Origin: Lachnospiraceae bacterium
GTDB lineage: Bacteria; Bacillota; Clostridia; Lachnospirales; Lachnospiraceae
Length of the DNA stretch: 64,000 nucleotides
Direction: 5' to 3'
Assembly: GCA_009911185.1 (NCBI GenBank)
Contig: QXWW01000024.1
Coordinates: forward strand, 1 to 64,000
Part shown: positions 38,688-48,200 of the stretch, one piece after another
Layout of the letters: each line of letters begins with the position of its first letter
Numbering within the stretch: position 1 is the stretch's first letter
The notes under the pieces: generated by a model
What the model saw: the letters and a program-made list of their open reading frames with translations, nothing else
What the model was told of the DNA's origin: nothing
Databases searched by the model: none
Made by a program: the position numbers and the translations under genes

Positions 38688-39464
38688 TTACAGAGATTTC
38701 CAATGTGCCGCCAGTCTTCCGGGATTTTCGGATTCCATCAGCGCCCTGCCGATGAGAAATGCGTCCACACCAGCTTCTTTGAGAAATTTCACATCTTCAT
38801 CACTGACGATGCCGCTCTCTGCCACAAAAACCTTTCCCTCTGGCATACCCTGAGATAAACGCCTGGTGGTGTCCAGCCGGATCGTAAAATCATGAAGGTC
38901 GCGGTTGTTGACGCCGATAATCCTGGCGTCCAGCTTCAAGGCGCGCTCCAGCTCTCTTTCATCATGCGTTTCCACCAGCGCATCCATGCCCAGTTCTTCG
39001 GTAAGCTGATAGAACTCTTTCATCTGCGTATCCTCTAAAATGGCTGCAATCAGAAGCACCGCGTCCGCTCCAAGCGCCTTCGCTTCATAGAACTGATATG
39101 CGTCAATCATAAAATCCTTCCGCAGCAGGGGCAGGGGCGACATGCTCCTGATTTCTTTTAAATCGTCTGCATTTCCGTGGAAATGATCTTCTTCGGTCAG
39201 GCAGGAAATTGCGTCCACAGCTGCATTGTATTCCCGCATCCGTTCCGGCAGGCTGAGTGTGCTCTCAATTGTTCCCAGACTGGGCGACGCCTTCTTAAAC
39301 TCTCCGATAATGGAAATCCCAGGCTTTGCCAGCGCCTGATAAAAGGAGGATGCACCCACTTTCTTCTGTTTCTCTGCCAGCCTGCGCATTTCTGTTTCAC
39401 TGACCTTCGCTTTGTGTAAAGGAAGGCGTAATTTTTTATCTTCTACAATCTTATCTAATATCAT
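38688..39464 (-). CDS. trpC: indole-3-glycerol phosphate synthase
   Basis: TrpC closes the indole ring to give indole-3-glycerol phosphate. The 258-residue TIM barrel has the substrate-binding IGEFKKASPSLG, the catalytic lysine in LLRKDFMID, and VNNRDLHDF. The start is ATG 39464, after AAAGGA. Spacing is 11 bases to trpG and 28 to trpF. Confidence 0.96.
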   Translation of the reverse strand: MILDKIVEDKKLRLPLHKAKVSETEMRRLAEKQKKVGASSFYQALAKPGISIIGEFKKASPSLGTIESTLSLPERMREYNAAVDAISCLTEEDHFHGNADDLKEIRSMSPLPLLRKDFMIDAYQFYEAKALGADAVLLIAAILEDTQMKEFYQLTEELGMDALVETHDERELERALKLDARIIGVNNRDLHDFTIRLDTTRRLSQGMPEGKVFVAESGIVSDEDVKFLKEAGVDAFLIGRALMESENPGRLAAHWKSL

Positions 39465-39475
39465 TTTTATTCCTT

Positions 39476-40045
39476 TCAGATGATGCCGTTTACAAAGTTA
39501 TCAATCATTCTTTTTCCATGCTGCGTATAGATGGATTCCGGATGAAACTGCATTCCTACCACTGGATATTCTCTGTGGCGCATCGCCATAATTTCGCCAT
39601 CTTCTGTCCTTGCCAGCACTCTTAAGCAGCTTGGAAAATCTTGCTCCCAAACGGCAAGAGAGTGATAACGGGCAACCTTCAGCGGGGAATCAATCCCTGT
39701 AAAAATACTTTCTTTCGTATGTTGTATCACCGACTGCTTACCATGAAACAATTGTTTGGCATAACTGACGACGCCTCCCAGTGCCGCTCCAATGCACTGA
39801 TGTCCCAGACAAATACCAAGAATGGGAACTTCTGTAAGAAATTCTTTCACCACGTCCATACAGATGCCTGCCTCCTTCGGGCTTTTGGGACCTGGAGACA
39901 ACACGATCCGCTGCGGTCTCCGCTCGTATATTTCTTCTATGGTTATCTTATCGTTTCTCACAACCTGAATATCTTCGGTAAAAATTCCCAGATACTGATA
40001 CAGGTTATAAGTAAAGGAATCATAATTATCAATCAAAAGTATCAT
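39476..40045 (-). CDS. trpG: anthranilate synthase glutamine amidotransferase subunit
   Basis: TrpG supplies ammonia from glutamine to TrpE. The 189-residue class I amidotransferase has SPGPKSPKEAG, the nucleophile Cys in GICLGHQ and the HPES near the C-terminus. The start is ATG 40045 after AGGAGG. It is the stand-alone form and is not fused to trpD. It may also serve as PabA for folate synthesis; no pabB is nearby. Confidence 0.95.
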   Translation of the reverse strand: MILLIDNYDSFTYNLYQYLGIFTEDIQVVRNDKITIEEIYERRPQRIVLSPGPKSPKEAGICMDVVKEFLTEVPILGICLGHQCIGAALGGVVSYAKQLFHGKQSVIQHTKESIFTGIDSPLKVARYHSLAVWEQDFPSCLRVLARTEDGEIMAMRHREYPVVGMQFHPESIYTQHGKRMIDNFVNGII

Positions 40046-40061
40046 GCTTCTCCTCCTTATG

Positions 40062-41471
40062 TCACAAATTTTCTTCTTCCACCAGTGTCTTTGCCAGCGC
40101 CATCACCTTATTGCAGCATTCCTGATATTCCAGTTCCGGTTGGGAATCTGCCACGATTCCGGCTCCTGCCTGGAGATATACGCGGTTTCCTTTTTTGACC
40201 ATAGTGCGGATGGTAATGCAGAAATCCATACCTCCGCCAAAATCCACATAGCCGGTAGCTCCTCCGTACAATCCCCTGCGGCTTTCTTCCAGTTCATCTA
40301 TAATTTCCATCGCACGGATTTTAGGAGCTCCGCTTAAAGTTCCTGCCGGAAGAAAGGAAGCTGCCAGGTCCAGAGGATGGAAATTTCCTTTCTTTCTCCC
40401 CTCCACCATCGAGGTAATGTGCATCACATGGGAATAATTCTGTACCTCCATAAACCGTGTTACCTTGACCGTGCCAAACTCTGCAATCCGCCCCATATCA
40501 TTTCTCGCCAGGTCTACCAGCATCACATGCTCCGCGCATTCTTTCTCATCTTGGAGAAGTTCCTGTTTTAACAGCTCATCTTCCGCCGCGTCCCTGCCAC
40601 GCTTTCTGGTTCCTGCGATCGGACAGGTAAACACGCTGTCTCCCTGCTGCTTTACAAGCATTTCCGGTGAACTTCCAATCACTTCAAATTCTCCGAACTG
40701 AAAGTAATACAGATAGGGAGAGGGATTTAGTTCTCTCAATTCTTTATACAATGCAAAGCCATCCTGACCAGTCTCAATGGTCCATCTTTGGGACAACACC
40801 GTCTGAAATATATGCCCTTCCCTGATATATTCTTTTATTTTTTCCACTTTCTGGCTGTACTCCGCCAGGGTATCAGATTTCTTAACAATTCTTCCGTCAT
40901 GGACAAATGTCTGCCCCCTGGGTTTTTCTCTGGCTCTTCTTGCCTGAGCGATCATGCGCTCTGCCTCCTGCAGCGCTCTTACCTTTCCCTCTTCATGATC
41001 TTCCTCCAGCACGACTGCCGTCAATGTCTCCGCCACATGGTCTATCAGGATAAATCTTGTCATCAGCATCATCTGAATTGTCTCAATGCCGATCTCATCT
41101 GGATTGGCGTCTGGCAGCTCTTCCGTATAGCGCACAAAATCATACCCCAGGTTTCCCACCAGACCGCCGCTGAAATTCAACCCGTCTGCATCTTTGTGAA
41201 TCTCAAATTCACTGTAATATTCTTTCAGCCGCATCAGAGGATTCCCTTCTCTTACTTCCTCTCCGTTTGCCCTGTGAATCACCAAGGCATTTCCGCGGGA
41301 GGTGATAATCTCATCCGGCTCCGCCCCGAAAAAGGTATAGCGGTCATAATTCTTATCATAACTTTCCAGAAGAAAGCCTTTCTTTTTTCCCACCAGATTT
41401 TCATACATTTCAATGGCGCTTTCACCGACAATGCTTACAGTGCGTTTGTATACTCTTAAAATACGTTTCAT
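40062..41471 (-). CDS. trpE: anthranilate synthase component I
   Basis: TrpE makes anthranilate from chorismate with ammonia from TrpG. The 469-residue protein has the N-terminal tryptophan-feedback element LLES (residues about 33-36) and chorismate-binding motifs IAGTRKRG, DLARNDMGR and PAGTLSGAPKIRAMEII. The start is ATG 41471 after AAAGGAG. The upstream open frame to 41654 runs through the T-box leader and is not coding. This is the first operon gene, controlled by the T-box at 41519-41887. Confidence 0.96.
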   Translation of the reverse strand: MKRILRVYKRTVSIVGESAIEMYENLVGKKKGFLLESYDKNYDRYTFFGAEPDEIITSRGNALVIHRANGEEVREGNPLMRLKEYYSEFEIHKDADGLNFSGGLVGNLGYDFVRYTEELPDANPDEIGIETIQMMLMTRFILIDHVAETLTAVVLEEDHEEGKVRALQEAERMIAQARRAREKPRGQTFVHDGRIVKKSDTLAEYSQKVEKIKEYIREGHIFQTVLSQRWTIETGQDGFALYKELRELNPSPYLYYFQFGEFEVIGSSPEMLVKQQGDSVFTCPIAGTRKRGRDAAEDELLKQELLQDEKECAEHVMLVDLARNDMGRIAEFGTVKVTRFMEVQNYSHVMHITSMVEGRKKGNFHPLDLAASFLPAGTLSGAPKIRAMEIIDELEESRRGLYGGATGYVDFGGGMDFCITIRTMVKKGNRVYLQAGAGIVADSQPELEYQECCNKVMALAKTLVEEENL

Positions 41472-41513
41472 TGTGAACTCCTTTCTGAAACAATTATTTT
41501 TAGGATTAAGATA

Positions 41514-41554
41514 AAAAAATCCCTGGTAAAAGTTTAAACAACTCTTACCAGGGA
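41514..41554 (-). terminator. T-box regulated terminator
   Basis: TCCCTGGTAA pairs with TTACCAGGGA (41520-41530 with 41545-41554), extended by AGTT/AACT, and is followed on the minus strand by TTTTTTT. It begins three bases after the T-box sequence, as in classical T-box leaders. Confidence 0.92.
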
Positions 41555-41887
41555 CGATTTTGGTCGTGGTGCCACCCTGTTTCACTATAGAACTGGCAGT
41601 CGAGACAGTATCAGAAAATCTAAAAGGATTTCCGTTCAAACAAAAAGCAGACATTTCAAATTAGAAATATCCGCCACCAATTCTATAATCTCAATCCGAT
41701 ACACATGATATCTTACCTCTGTAACGTGAGGACACGGCAGCCGCTACTATGTTTCCATTTCGCTTAGCATCTTACAAACCCATTCTCATAAAACTTTCCT
41801 GTTATCTTCCACCAGCCGATAACTCTCTGTGAGGAACCTTTCTATGATACTACTTTTGCTCATTGATTTTTTCTTTATATTTTAACT
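41519..41887 (-). promoter_or_regulatory. T-box riboswitch leader of the trp operon
   Basis: The minus-strand leader of about 370 bases carries the conserved T-box sequence AGGGTGGCACCACG (41565-41578 region), which binds the end of uncharged tRNA, followed by an intrinsic terminator that overlaps it. Upstream is a long Stem I region. A likely tryptophan specifier, TGG within AAATGGAAAC, is at 41755-41757, but other TGG triplets exist. When uncharged tRNA(Trp) accumulates the antiterminator forms and trpEGCFBAD is transcribed. Confidence 0.92.
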
Positions 41888-41893
41888 ATATGC

Positions 41894-41922
41894 AGTTTAG
41901 CACATTAAAGTACCTCTGTCAA
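41894..41922 (-). promoter_or_regulatory. promoter of the trp operon
   Basis: A perfect TTGACA (41917-41922) and TAAACT (41894-41899) are spaced by 17 bases on the minus strand. The predicted start near 41887 gives a leader of about 415 bases before trpE. Confidence 0.75.
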
Positions 41923-41970
41923 CTATTTTTTTCTCTTCTAAAAAATTTTCCATATTTTAAGTTATACCGT

Positions 41971-42315
41971 TCATTCTATATTTTCAACCGTTTTTTGTTT
42001 ATACTCTGTTCCCCACTCTATCATTGCGTCTAACACTGGCTTTAAGCTATACCCCGTTTCTGTCAAAGTATATTCTACCCGCGGCGGCACTTGCGGATAT
42101 ACTTTTCGGATAAGCAAACCGCTGTCTTCCATGGAACGCAGATTTGCCGTTAAAACTTTTTGAGATACATTTCCCACAGACTTTTTTAATTCTCCAAATC
42201 GTTTCGTACCCTCTAATAAGTCACGGATAATCAGTACTTTCCAACGGTCGCTGATAAGCATTAAGGTTATTTCCACCGGACAGGCTGGCAATTTTTTCTC
42301 CATAAAAGTCCCCAT
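41971..42315 (-). CDS. HxlR-family transcriptional regulator
   Basis: A 114-residue winged-helix protein of the HxlR family, small regulators that often sense reactive carbonyls, quinones or disulfide stress. Family motifs are CPVEITLMLISDRWKVLIIRDL with the conserved N-terminal Cys, RFGELKKSVGNVSQKVLTANL and PRVEYTLTETG. The start may be ATG 42315 or ATG 42303. It is divergent from an oxidoreductase gene and probably controls that promoter, as HxlR proteins commonly do. Confidence 0.92.
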   Translation of the reverse strand: MGTFMEKKLPACPVEITLMLISDRWKVLIIRDLLEGTKRFGELKKSVGNVSQKVLTANLRSMEDSGLLIRKVYPQVPPRVEYTLTETGYSLKPVLDAMIEWGTEYKQKTVENIE

Positions 42316-42324
42316 TTCTCCACA

Positions 42325-42394
42325 ATAGTTTCTACTTGGTAACTATGGCACCATAAAGTGCGTACTTTACGTTTTGCCTTTATGATTATATTAT
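42325..42394 (+). promoter_or_regulatory. divergent promoter with two palindromic operator candidates
   Basis: Two inverted repeats lie between the divergent genes: ATAGTT (42325-42330) with AACTAT (42341-42346), and TAAAGT-GCGT-ACTTTA (42354-42369). The second overlaps a plausible -35 (TTTACG, 42366-42371), which is 17 bases from TATTAT (42389-42394). Binding of the HxlR protein there would repress the oxidoreductase gene. Binding is inferred. Confidence 0.5.
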
Positions 42395-42459
42395 AGCCTT
42401 GCAAACACAAAAAAACAATCTTTAAAACAAAATATCATATCATTCAGGAGGATAAGACT

Positions 42460-43089
42460 ATGAAAATCGCAGTTATTTGTGCAAATGGGAAAGAGGGAAA
42501 ACTGATTGTTGCAGAAGCTATTGCAAGGGGCGCAGACGTTACCGCCGTTGTACGCGGCGAAAACCTGTCGGCAGCAACAAATGTCATCAAAAAAGATCTG
42601 TTTGATTTGACCGCAGCCGATTTGGAGGGCTTTGATGTTGTAATTGACGCTTTTGGCGCATGGACGCCGGAAACTCTGCCGCAGCACAGCACTTCTCTGA
42701 AACATCTTTGCGACCTTGTAAGCGGCAAAACAACCAGGCTTCTTGTTGTCGGCGGCGCCGGCAGCCTGTATGTGAATCCGGAACATACCCTGCAGGTAAT
42801 GGACGGGGAGGACTTCCCGGAGATGTTCAAACCGCTGGCTTCCAGTATGGGCAAGGCGCTTGACGAACTTCGTACCAGAACAGACGTAGCATGGACGTAT
42901 CTCAGCCCTGCCGGAGATTTTCAGGCTGACGGAAAGAAGACCGGAAAATATATCTTGGGAGGCGAAGAACTGGTTTTAAACGCCAGGGGTGAAAGCGTTA
43001 TCAGCTACGCCGATTATGCGGTTGCCATGGTGGATGAAGCTATCAACGGAAATCATATCCGACAGAGAATTTCTGTTGTAGCGGAATAA
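42460..43089 (+). CDS. NAD(P)-binding oxidoreductase (atypical SDR, YwnB-like)
   Basis: The 209-residue protein is an NAD(P)-binding Rossmann protein of the atypical short-chain dehydrogenase group. The nucleotide loop is ANGKEGKLIVAEA, and later landmarks are VVIDAFGAW, RLLVVGGAGSL and TYLSPAGDF. The catalytic Tyr-Lys of classical SDRs is not evident. The start is ATG 42460 after AGGAGG. Pairing with a divergent HxlR regulator suggests induction by electrophile or redox stress. The substrate is unknown. Confidence 0.88.
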   Translation: MKIAVICANGKEGKLIVAEAIARGADVTAVVRGENLSAATNVIKKDLFDLTAADLEGFDVVIDAFGAWTPETLPQHSTSLKHLCDLVSGKTTRLLVVGGAGSLYVNPEHTLQVMDGEDFPEMFKPLASSMGKALDELRTRTDVAWTYLSPAGDFQADGKKTGKYILGGEELVLNARGESVISYADYAVAMVDEAINGNHIRQRISVVAE

Positions 43090-43146
43090 ACAGATAAGAT
43101 CCCTGTGTTTGAAATATCTCTGCCCCTGTGGACAGTGAAGTTTCCC

Positions 43147-43355
43147 AGTGTACTGACTGCTTGACACTTGGACGAATTGCGCAGAATCAATTGTTCAGTC
43201 CACAAGACTGATTTCTCACGGCGCAGCAGTGATAGTTATCATAAGAAGGCGCCCGTTTGCGGGAAGATGCCTTATGATGTACAGCCAGGAAATCAGACGA
43301 AGCAGATGGAAATTTAAGCAGTCCATCAGGCAAGTGGCCAGGTGGTCAGTACACT
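43147..43355. repeat. nested imperfect inverted repeats in an intergenic region
   Basis: Three pairs of exact arms are nested around one centre: AGTGTACTGAC (43147-43157) with its complement (43345-43355), CTGATTTC (43208-43215) with GAAATCAG (43289-43296), and ATCATAAG (43238-43245) with CTTATGAT (43271-43278), closing on CCCG-TTTG-CGGG. The 310-base gap 43090-43399 has no credible gene. It could be a small mobile-element remnant or a structured RNA. Confidence 0.6.
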
Positions 43356-43399
43356 AGCAGGATTCGCATGTCCCTTGCAGACAATAGAAAGGAAAAATC

Positions 43400-44173
43400 A
43401 TGACGCAGACGCAAAGACTTCTTTATTTAATCAACTATCTGATAGACGAGACAAAAGATCTAAAATCTACAGATATTCCGGCAGAGGAAAGGGAACGGAA
43501 ACGTCTGTTACGCTCCCTTATGAATGTTCGCCCGCCCAAAGCAATCGCAACTGAGTTTTTAGAGATACAGGACGCATATCTACAGGAGGAACATATGCAA
43601 AAAGGCGTTATCTCTTTGTCAGACCTTTCTCGTGCACAACCGGGAATTTATTTATGGCAGGGAGATATTACCCGTCTGTCCACAGACGCTATCGTTAATG
43701 CGGCTAACCGCGCCATGTTAGGCTGTTTCATCCCCTGCCATGGGTGTATTGACAATGCCATTCACTCCGCTGCAGGTGTGCAGCTTCGTCTGGAATGCTC
43801 CCGTATCATGGAAAAACAGAATACAGAAGAACCGGTAGGAACAGCAAAAATCACCAAAGCCTATAATCTTCCCTGCCGCTATGTCCTTCATACGGTCGGT
43901 CCGATTATTTACGGAGAAGTCACACCAAAAGATTGCGCCCTCTTAGCAGACTGCTATCGCTCCTGTCTGGAGCTTGCAGCAAACTATCGGTTAACATGCA
44001 TCGCCTTTTGCTGCATTTCCACAGGAGAATTTCATTTTCCAAATGAAACAGCCGCACGGATAGCAATCCAAACCGTACAGGAATACCAAAAGAAACATCA
44101 GAATTGCCCGGAGGTGGTCTTTAATGTTTTCAAAAACAGCGACTATGAAATCTATAAACGGCTATTGGGATAA
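43400..44173 (+). CDS. zinc-containing macrodomain ADP-ribose hydrolase
   Basis: This 257-residue protein has an N-terminal helical extension (about 1-80) and a macrodomain (82-257). The ADP-ribose loop is IVNAAN (98-103). It is followed by GCFIPCHGCIDNAIH, where Cys109, His114 and Cys116 match the zinc site of the zinc-macrodomain class, and by ISTGEFHFP. In staphylococci and streptococci this class removes ADP-ribose added by the class M sirtuin encoded next to it. A good ribosome-binding site (AAAGGA) precedes ATG 43400. Its end overlaps the sirtuin gene by 50 bases. Confidence 0.92.
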   Translation: MTQTQRLLYLINYLIDETKDLKSTDIPAEERERKRLLRSLMNVRPPKAIATEFLEIQDAYLQEEHMQKGVISLSDLSRAQPGIYLWQGDITRLSTDAIVNAANRAMLGCFIPCHGCIDNAIHSAAGVQLRLECSRIMEKQNTEEPVGTAKITKAYNLPCRYVLHTVGPIIYGEVTPKDCALLADCYRSCLELAANYRLTCIAFCCISTGEFHFPNETAARIAIQTVQEYQKKHQNCPEVVFNVFKNSDYEIYKRLLG

Positions 44174-45017
44174 TGAAAAACCAGAACGTTTCCTGGAAGA
44201 AGTGAAAATAAAAATAAACGACGCAGACGCCGTTGTGATAGGAGCAGGCGCGGGCCTGTCTGCATCTGCCGGTTTTTCTTATTCCGGGAAACGCTTTGAA
44301 AATAATTTTCCGGATTTCATAGAAAAATATGGTTTTAAAGATATGTATACTGCAGGCTTCTACCCCTACAAAACATTGGAAGAACACTGGGCGTACTGGA
44401 GCCGTTATATCACCATCAACCGCTATCAAAATGCACCGAAACCAGTTTACCAGAATTTATACAATCTGGTAAAGGATAAGAACTATTTTGTTTTGACAAC
44501 CAATGTCGACCACTGCTTCCAAAAAGCAGGCTTTGATAAACGCAGACTGTTTTATACGCAGGGCGACTATGGGTTATGGCAATGCTCTAAGCCCTGTCAC
44601 AATAAAACTTATGACAATGAAACTTTAATTAAAAAAATGACCGAGCAACAACAAAATATGCGGATTCCATCTGCTTTGGTTCCTTATTGTCCCGTTTGCG
44701 GCGCACCTGTGTCCATGAATCTGCGAAGCGACCATACCTTCGTTGAAGATAAGGGGTGGCATACAGCGGCGGACAGATATCAGGATTTTATCCGCCGCCA
44801 TCAGGGACTTAAAATTTTATATCTGGAACTGGGTGTCGGCAGCAATACGCCGGGGATTATCAAATATCCGTTCTGGCAGATGACGGCGGAAAACCCAAAA
44901 GCAACCTATGTTTGTATCAACTATGGCGAAGCGGTTTGTCCGCAGGAGATTGAGAGCCAGTCTGTCCGCATAAATGGGGATATTGGGGAAGTATTACTGC
45001 AGTTAGCGGACAGATAA
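44124..45017 (+). CDS. class M sirtuin (protein ADP-ribosyltransferase SirTM)
   Basis: The 297-residue protein is a Sir2-family enzyme: NAD loop GAGAGLSAS (40-48), TTNVDH (125-130) and a four-cysteine zinc site (C154, C158, C189, C192). The usual catalytic His is Gln146 in YTQGDYG. Asn127, Asp129 and Gln146 have the same spacing as N118, D120 and Q137 of streptococcal SirTM, which ADP-ribosylates rather than deacylates. The start is ATG 44124 with GGAGGTGG upstream, inside the macrodomain gene, so translation is coupled. The lipoate ligase LplA2 and carrier GcvH-L usually linked to SirTM are absent from the window. Confidence 0.93.
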   Translation: MFSKTATMKSINGYWDNEKPERFLEEVKIKINDADAVVIGAGAGLSASAGFSYSGKRFENNFPDFIEKYGFKDMYTAGFYPYKTLEEHWAYWSRYITINRYQNAPKPVYQNLYNLVKDKNYFVLTTNVDHCFQKAGFDKRRLFYTQGDYGLWQCSKPCHNKTYDNETLIKKMTEQQQNMRIPSALVPYCPVCGAPVSMNLRSDHTFVEDKGWHTAADRYQDFIRRHQGLKILYLELGVGSNTPGIIKYPFWQMTAENPKATYVCINYGEAVCPQEIESQSVRINGDIGEVLLQLADR

Positions 45018-45193
45018 GATCACTTCTGATTTGGAAAAGAACCGGACGCATTACTGTATAGGAAAATGCCTCGAAACATAAGCATGGATGAAACAGTATA
45101 GAAAGACAATGGACCTCGGTACCACAAAATATGAAATTCATTTAGTCACTTGTGCGCGCACAGGCTACCCGGAAAATAATGTTTTACAGTGCA

Positions 45194-45244
45194 AAGGGAG
45201 CGCTACTCAATCATCTTATTTTCCGATTGAGCGGCACTCCCCTT
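45194..45244. terminator. terminator hairpin between convergent genes
   Basis: AAGGGAG...CTCAATC (45194-45216) pairs imperfectly with GATTGAG...CTCCCCTT (45225-45244). The plus-strand tail is AT-rich and ends in TTTTTT. It lies after the sirtuin gene and before the 3' end of the surface-protein gene. Confidence 0.6.
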
Positions 45245-45252
45245 ATGATATA

Positions 45253-48200
45253 TTATTTTTTAGTACGCACCGTCTTTTTCCCAGACCAACCAGAGTATAG
45301 TTTCTTGCTCTTTCCGTTTATTTTCACAATCTTATAGGTTCTTATGCGGACATAGTATTTCTTTTTTCCTTTCAAACCGGAAATTTTCTTTGCCGTGGCG
45401 CTTTTTTTCACTGTAACTTTTTTTAACGTCATGCCTTTGAAATTTCCGCTTGTGCAACATTGAATCTCATATCCGTCTACCTGTGACGTCTGTTTTTTCC
45501 AACTCGCCTGGAGCCCTCTGGATCTTGCAGATACCTTCCTCAAACTTGTTTTTTTCGGTCTTATCGTATAATTTGCGGTGAGCTTGCCGCTATATTTCCC
45601 CTGAAATTCAATCGTCACAGCATAGATTCCTGGATTTTTGCTCCCCGCAGGATAGATTACCCTGTAATCTGTTCCCGCTGTCAGGCTCTTGTCCTTCGTA
45701 TCTTTCACAACTACAGAAGGTGTTTTCACTTTGCCGTCATAGGTGAACTCATTCCTGTTGAGGATCATCTTTTGAGGACTGTCAATAACAGCCATATTCT
45801 GGATATCTGAACATCTCCGGCAAATTTGCTGCACTTTCCCGCTGCTATTCACGGCAGCCGGAATACAATCTTCTACATACTGATGACTGATAACCGCAAT
45901 TTGTTCTGTGTAATGTTCTCCACAAGTACAGGTATACGTTTTCATTCCCGGTTCTTTACACGTAGGCTCTTTCGTTACCACACAGTGGTAGATATGCTGA
46001 TGTTCTGCAGGTTTTCCCGTCGCCGGGATCGTTTCCTGCTCTTTCAGTATCATTCCGCACACACCACAGTGGCTTCCCTCCGTTTTTCCCGGCTCCGTCT
46101 CCGTAGGCTCCACACGCGCATCTGTCACCTCCTGATGCGCTGTCATCGAAATCTCTTCCGTATACTTCTCTCCGCAATCGCATCTATACGTGCGGATTCC
46201 AGCCTCGGTACAGCTTGCCTCTTTCGTTACCTCGCTCACATAACTATGTTCGTGCTCTGCAGGTTTTCCCGTCGCCGGAATCATTTCCTGCTCTTTCAGT
46301 ACCGTTTTGCACACGCCACAGTGGCTTCCCTCTGTTTTTCCCGGTTCCGTCTCCGTGGGCTCTACCCGCGGGTCGATCACTTCCTGATGCGCCGTCATTG
46401 GTATCTCTTCCGTATACTTCTCTCCGCAATCGCATCTATACGTGCGGATTCCGGCCTCAGTACAGCTCGCCTCCTTCGTTACCTCGCTCACATAACTATG
46501 TTCGTGCTCTGCAGGTTTTCCCGTCGCCGGAATCATTTCCTGCTCTTTCAGTACCGTTTTGCACACACCACAGTGGCTTCCCTCCGTTTTTCCCGGCTCG
46601 GTTTCCGTGGGCTCTATCCGCGGGTCGGTCACTTCCTGATGCGCCGTCATTGGTATCTCTTCCGTATACTTCTCTCCACAATCGCATCTATACGTGCGGA
46701 TTCCAGCCTCAGTACAGCTCGCCTCCTTCGTTACCTCGCCCGCATAACTATGCTCGTGCTCTCCCGGCTTTCCCGTTGCCGGGATTGTTTCCTGTACGGT
46801 CAGTATTTCGTTACAGACACTGCAATGGCTTCCTTCTGTTTTTCCCGGTTCTGTCTCCGTGGGCTCCACTCTCGGGTCAGTCACAGGCGTATGCCCCAAA
46901 GCCGGGATTTTTTCGGTATATTTCTCCCCGCACTCACATACAAATGTCTTTATTCCCGCTTCGGTGCAGGCAGGTTCCGTGGTCACAGTCCCCTGATAAG
47001 CATGTGTATGTTCTGGTTCCTCCGGTTCCCCTTGATCCTGATCATAGAAGAGCACACGCTTCTCTGCCATTACCGTGCTCTTGAGTGCTTTAACATCCGC
47101 TACCGTATTCAGCTCCTCAAACGATTCCGCACAGAATAAAAAGGTGTAGTCTCCCGGCGTCGCTCCTTCCATTGCCTCCAGGTAGTATCTGCCTGGATGG
47201 TCCTCTGACGCCAAAAGCCAGACCGACTGATACCAGTCTGTCTTATCCAGAACCTCGTCAGCATCATTTTCCCAATAATCCGTGCGGATTTTCACCACAT
47301 AGTTGCCTTCATAGAATCCATATTCCTGCAAAACATCTGAAGCACTGAATGCTTCCCCCTTTAAGTCGTACCATTTCACCTCAAAATAAACATTTTCATC
47401 TGGAACAGACCCATCCTCCTGGGAAGGGATTTTTCTCAAATCTACTTTTGACGGCGCAGAAACAATCTCAATGCGCCCAATCTCCGCGCAATCTATCTGT
47501 CCGCCATCTACCTTCCACCCATCTGTTTCGTATTTCAGTTCAAATCCATTATCTGTGCTTTTTTGCGCTAATATGAAATTGGGAACCGTCCCGCTTCCAT
47601 CCTCCGCATAGATATAGGTTTTTCCCGGCGAAAGCCATCCCGGAAATAAGCGGCTCCCGGTCTGAAATTGAGTCGTTCCAGTAACTTTGCCCGCAATCGT
47701 CAGCGAACCCTCCGCATCCAGCACAAGGATTCCCCGCTCTGCTGCAGGATCCTCCACTCCGCAAAAATCCCCGGTTAACACCGCGTTTCCAGCTCCATTG
47801 AGATCCAGACATGCTCCATTTCCCAGCGTAACATTTTTAAACTGCTGTGTGGAAGAAGATATACACGCCCTGTCTTTCAGGACAATATTCCCCACATCTT
47901 CCACCTTTGCATGTTCCATGATTCCCTGGCTCAATGTCAGCGTTGTATTGTCATTTCCATAAATATCTTCCAGTTTTACAAAATCATTTGCTGCTGAAGT
48001 TATATTAATTTCTGCCTCGCTGTTCAAAACGGTATCTACGCCTTCCCGCACGATAGCTTTGGCGTCGAGATTCAGAACCGCTTTGCCATAATAGGGAACT
48101 TTGTTGTCCGTCCCTCTGCCGTTCCCCATATAAATTGCCTGAAACATCGTTTCGTCGTTAGAATTTTTTACTGTCAGAGAAGCGTTCTGGCCAACGGCCG

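Noticed and set aside
41472-41654. Upstream extension of trpE by 61 codons
   Set aside because: The stretch encodes the T-box sequence and terminator; the real start has AAAGGAG at the correct distance.
45088-45300. Open frame of 70 codons between the sirtuin and surface-protein genes
   Set aside because: It crosses a terminator hairpin and runs into the 3' end of the opposite-strand gene; no ribosome-binding site is seen.
45850-47010. CRISPR-like array
   Set aside because: The regular repeats are 252-bp coding units in one reading frame, not short repeats with unique spacers. No CRISPR array was seen in the window.
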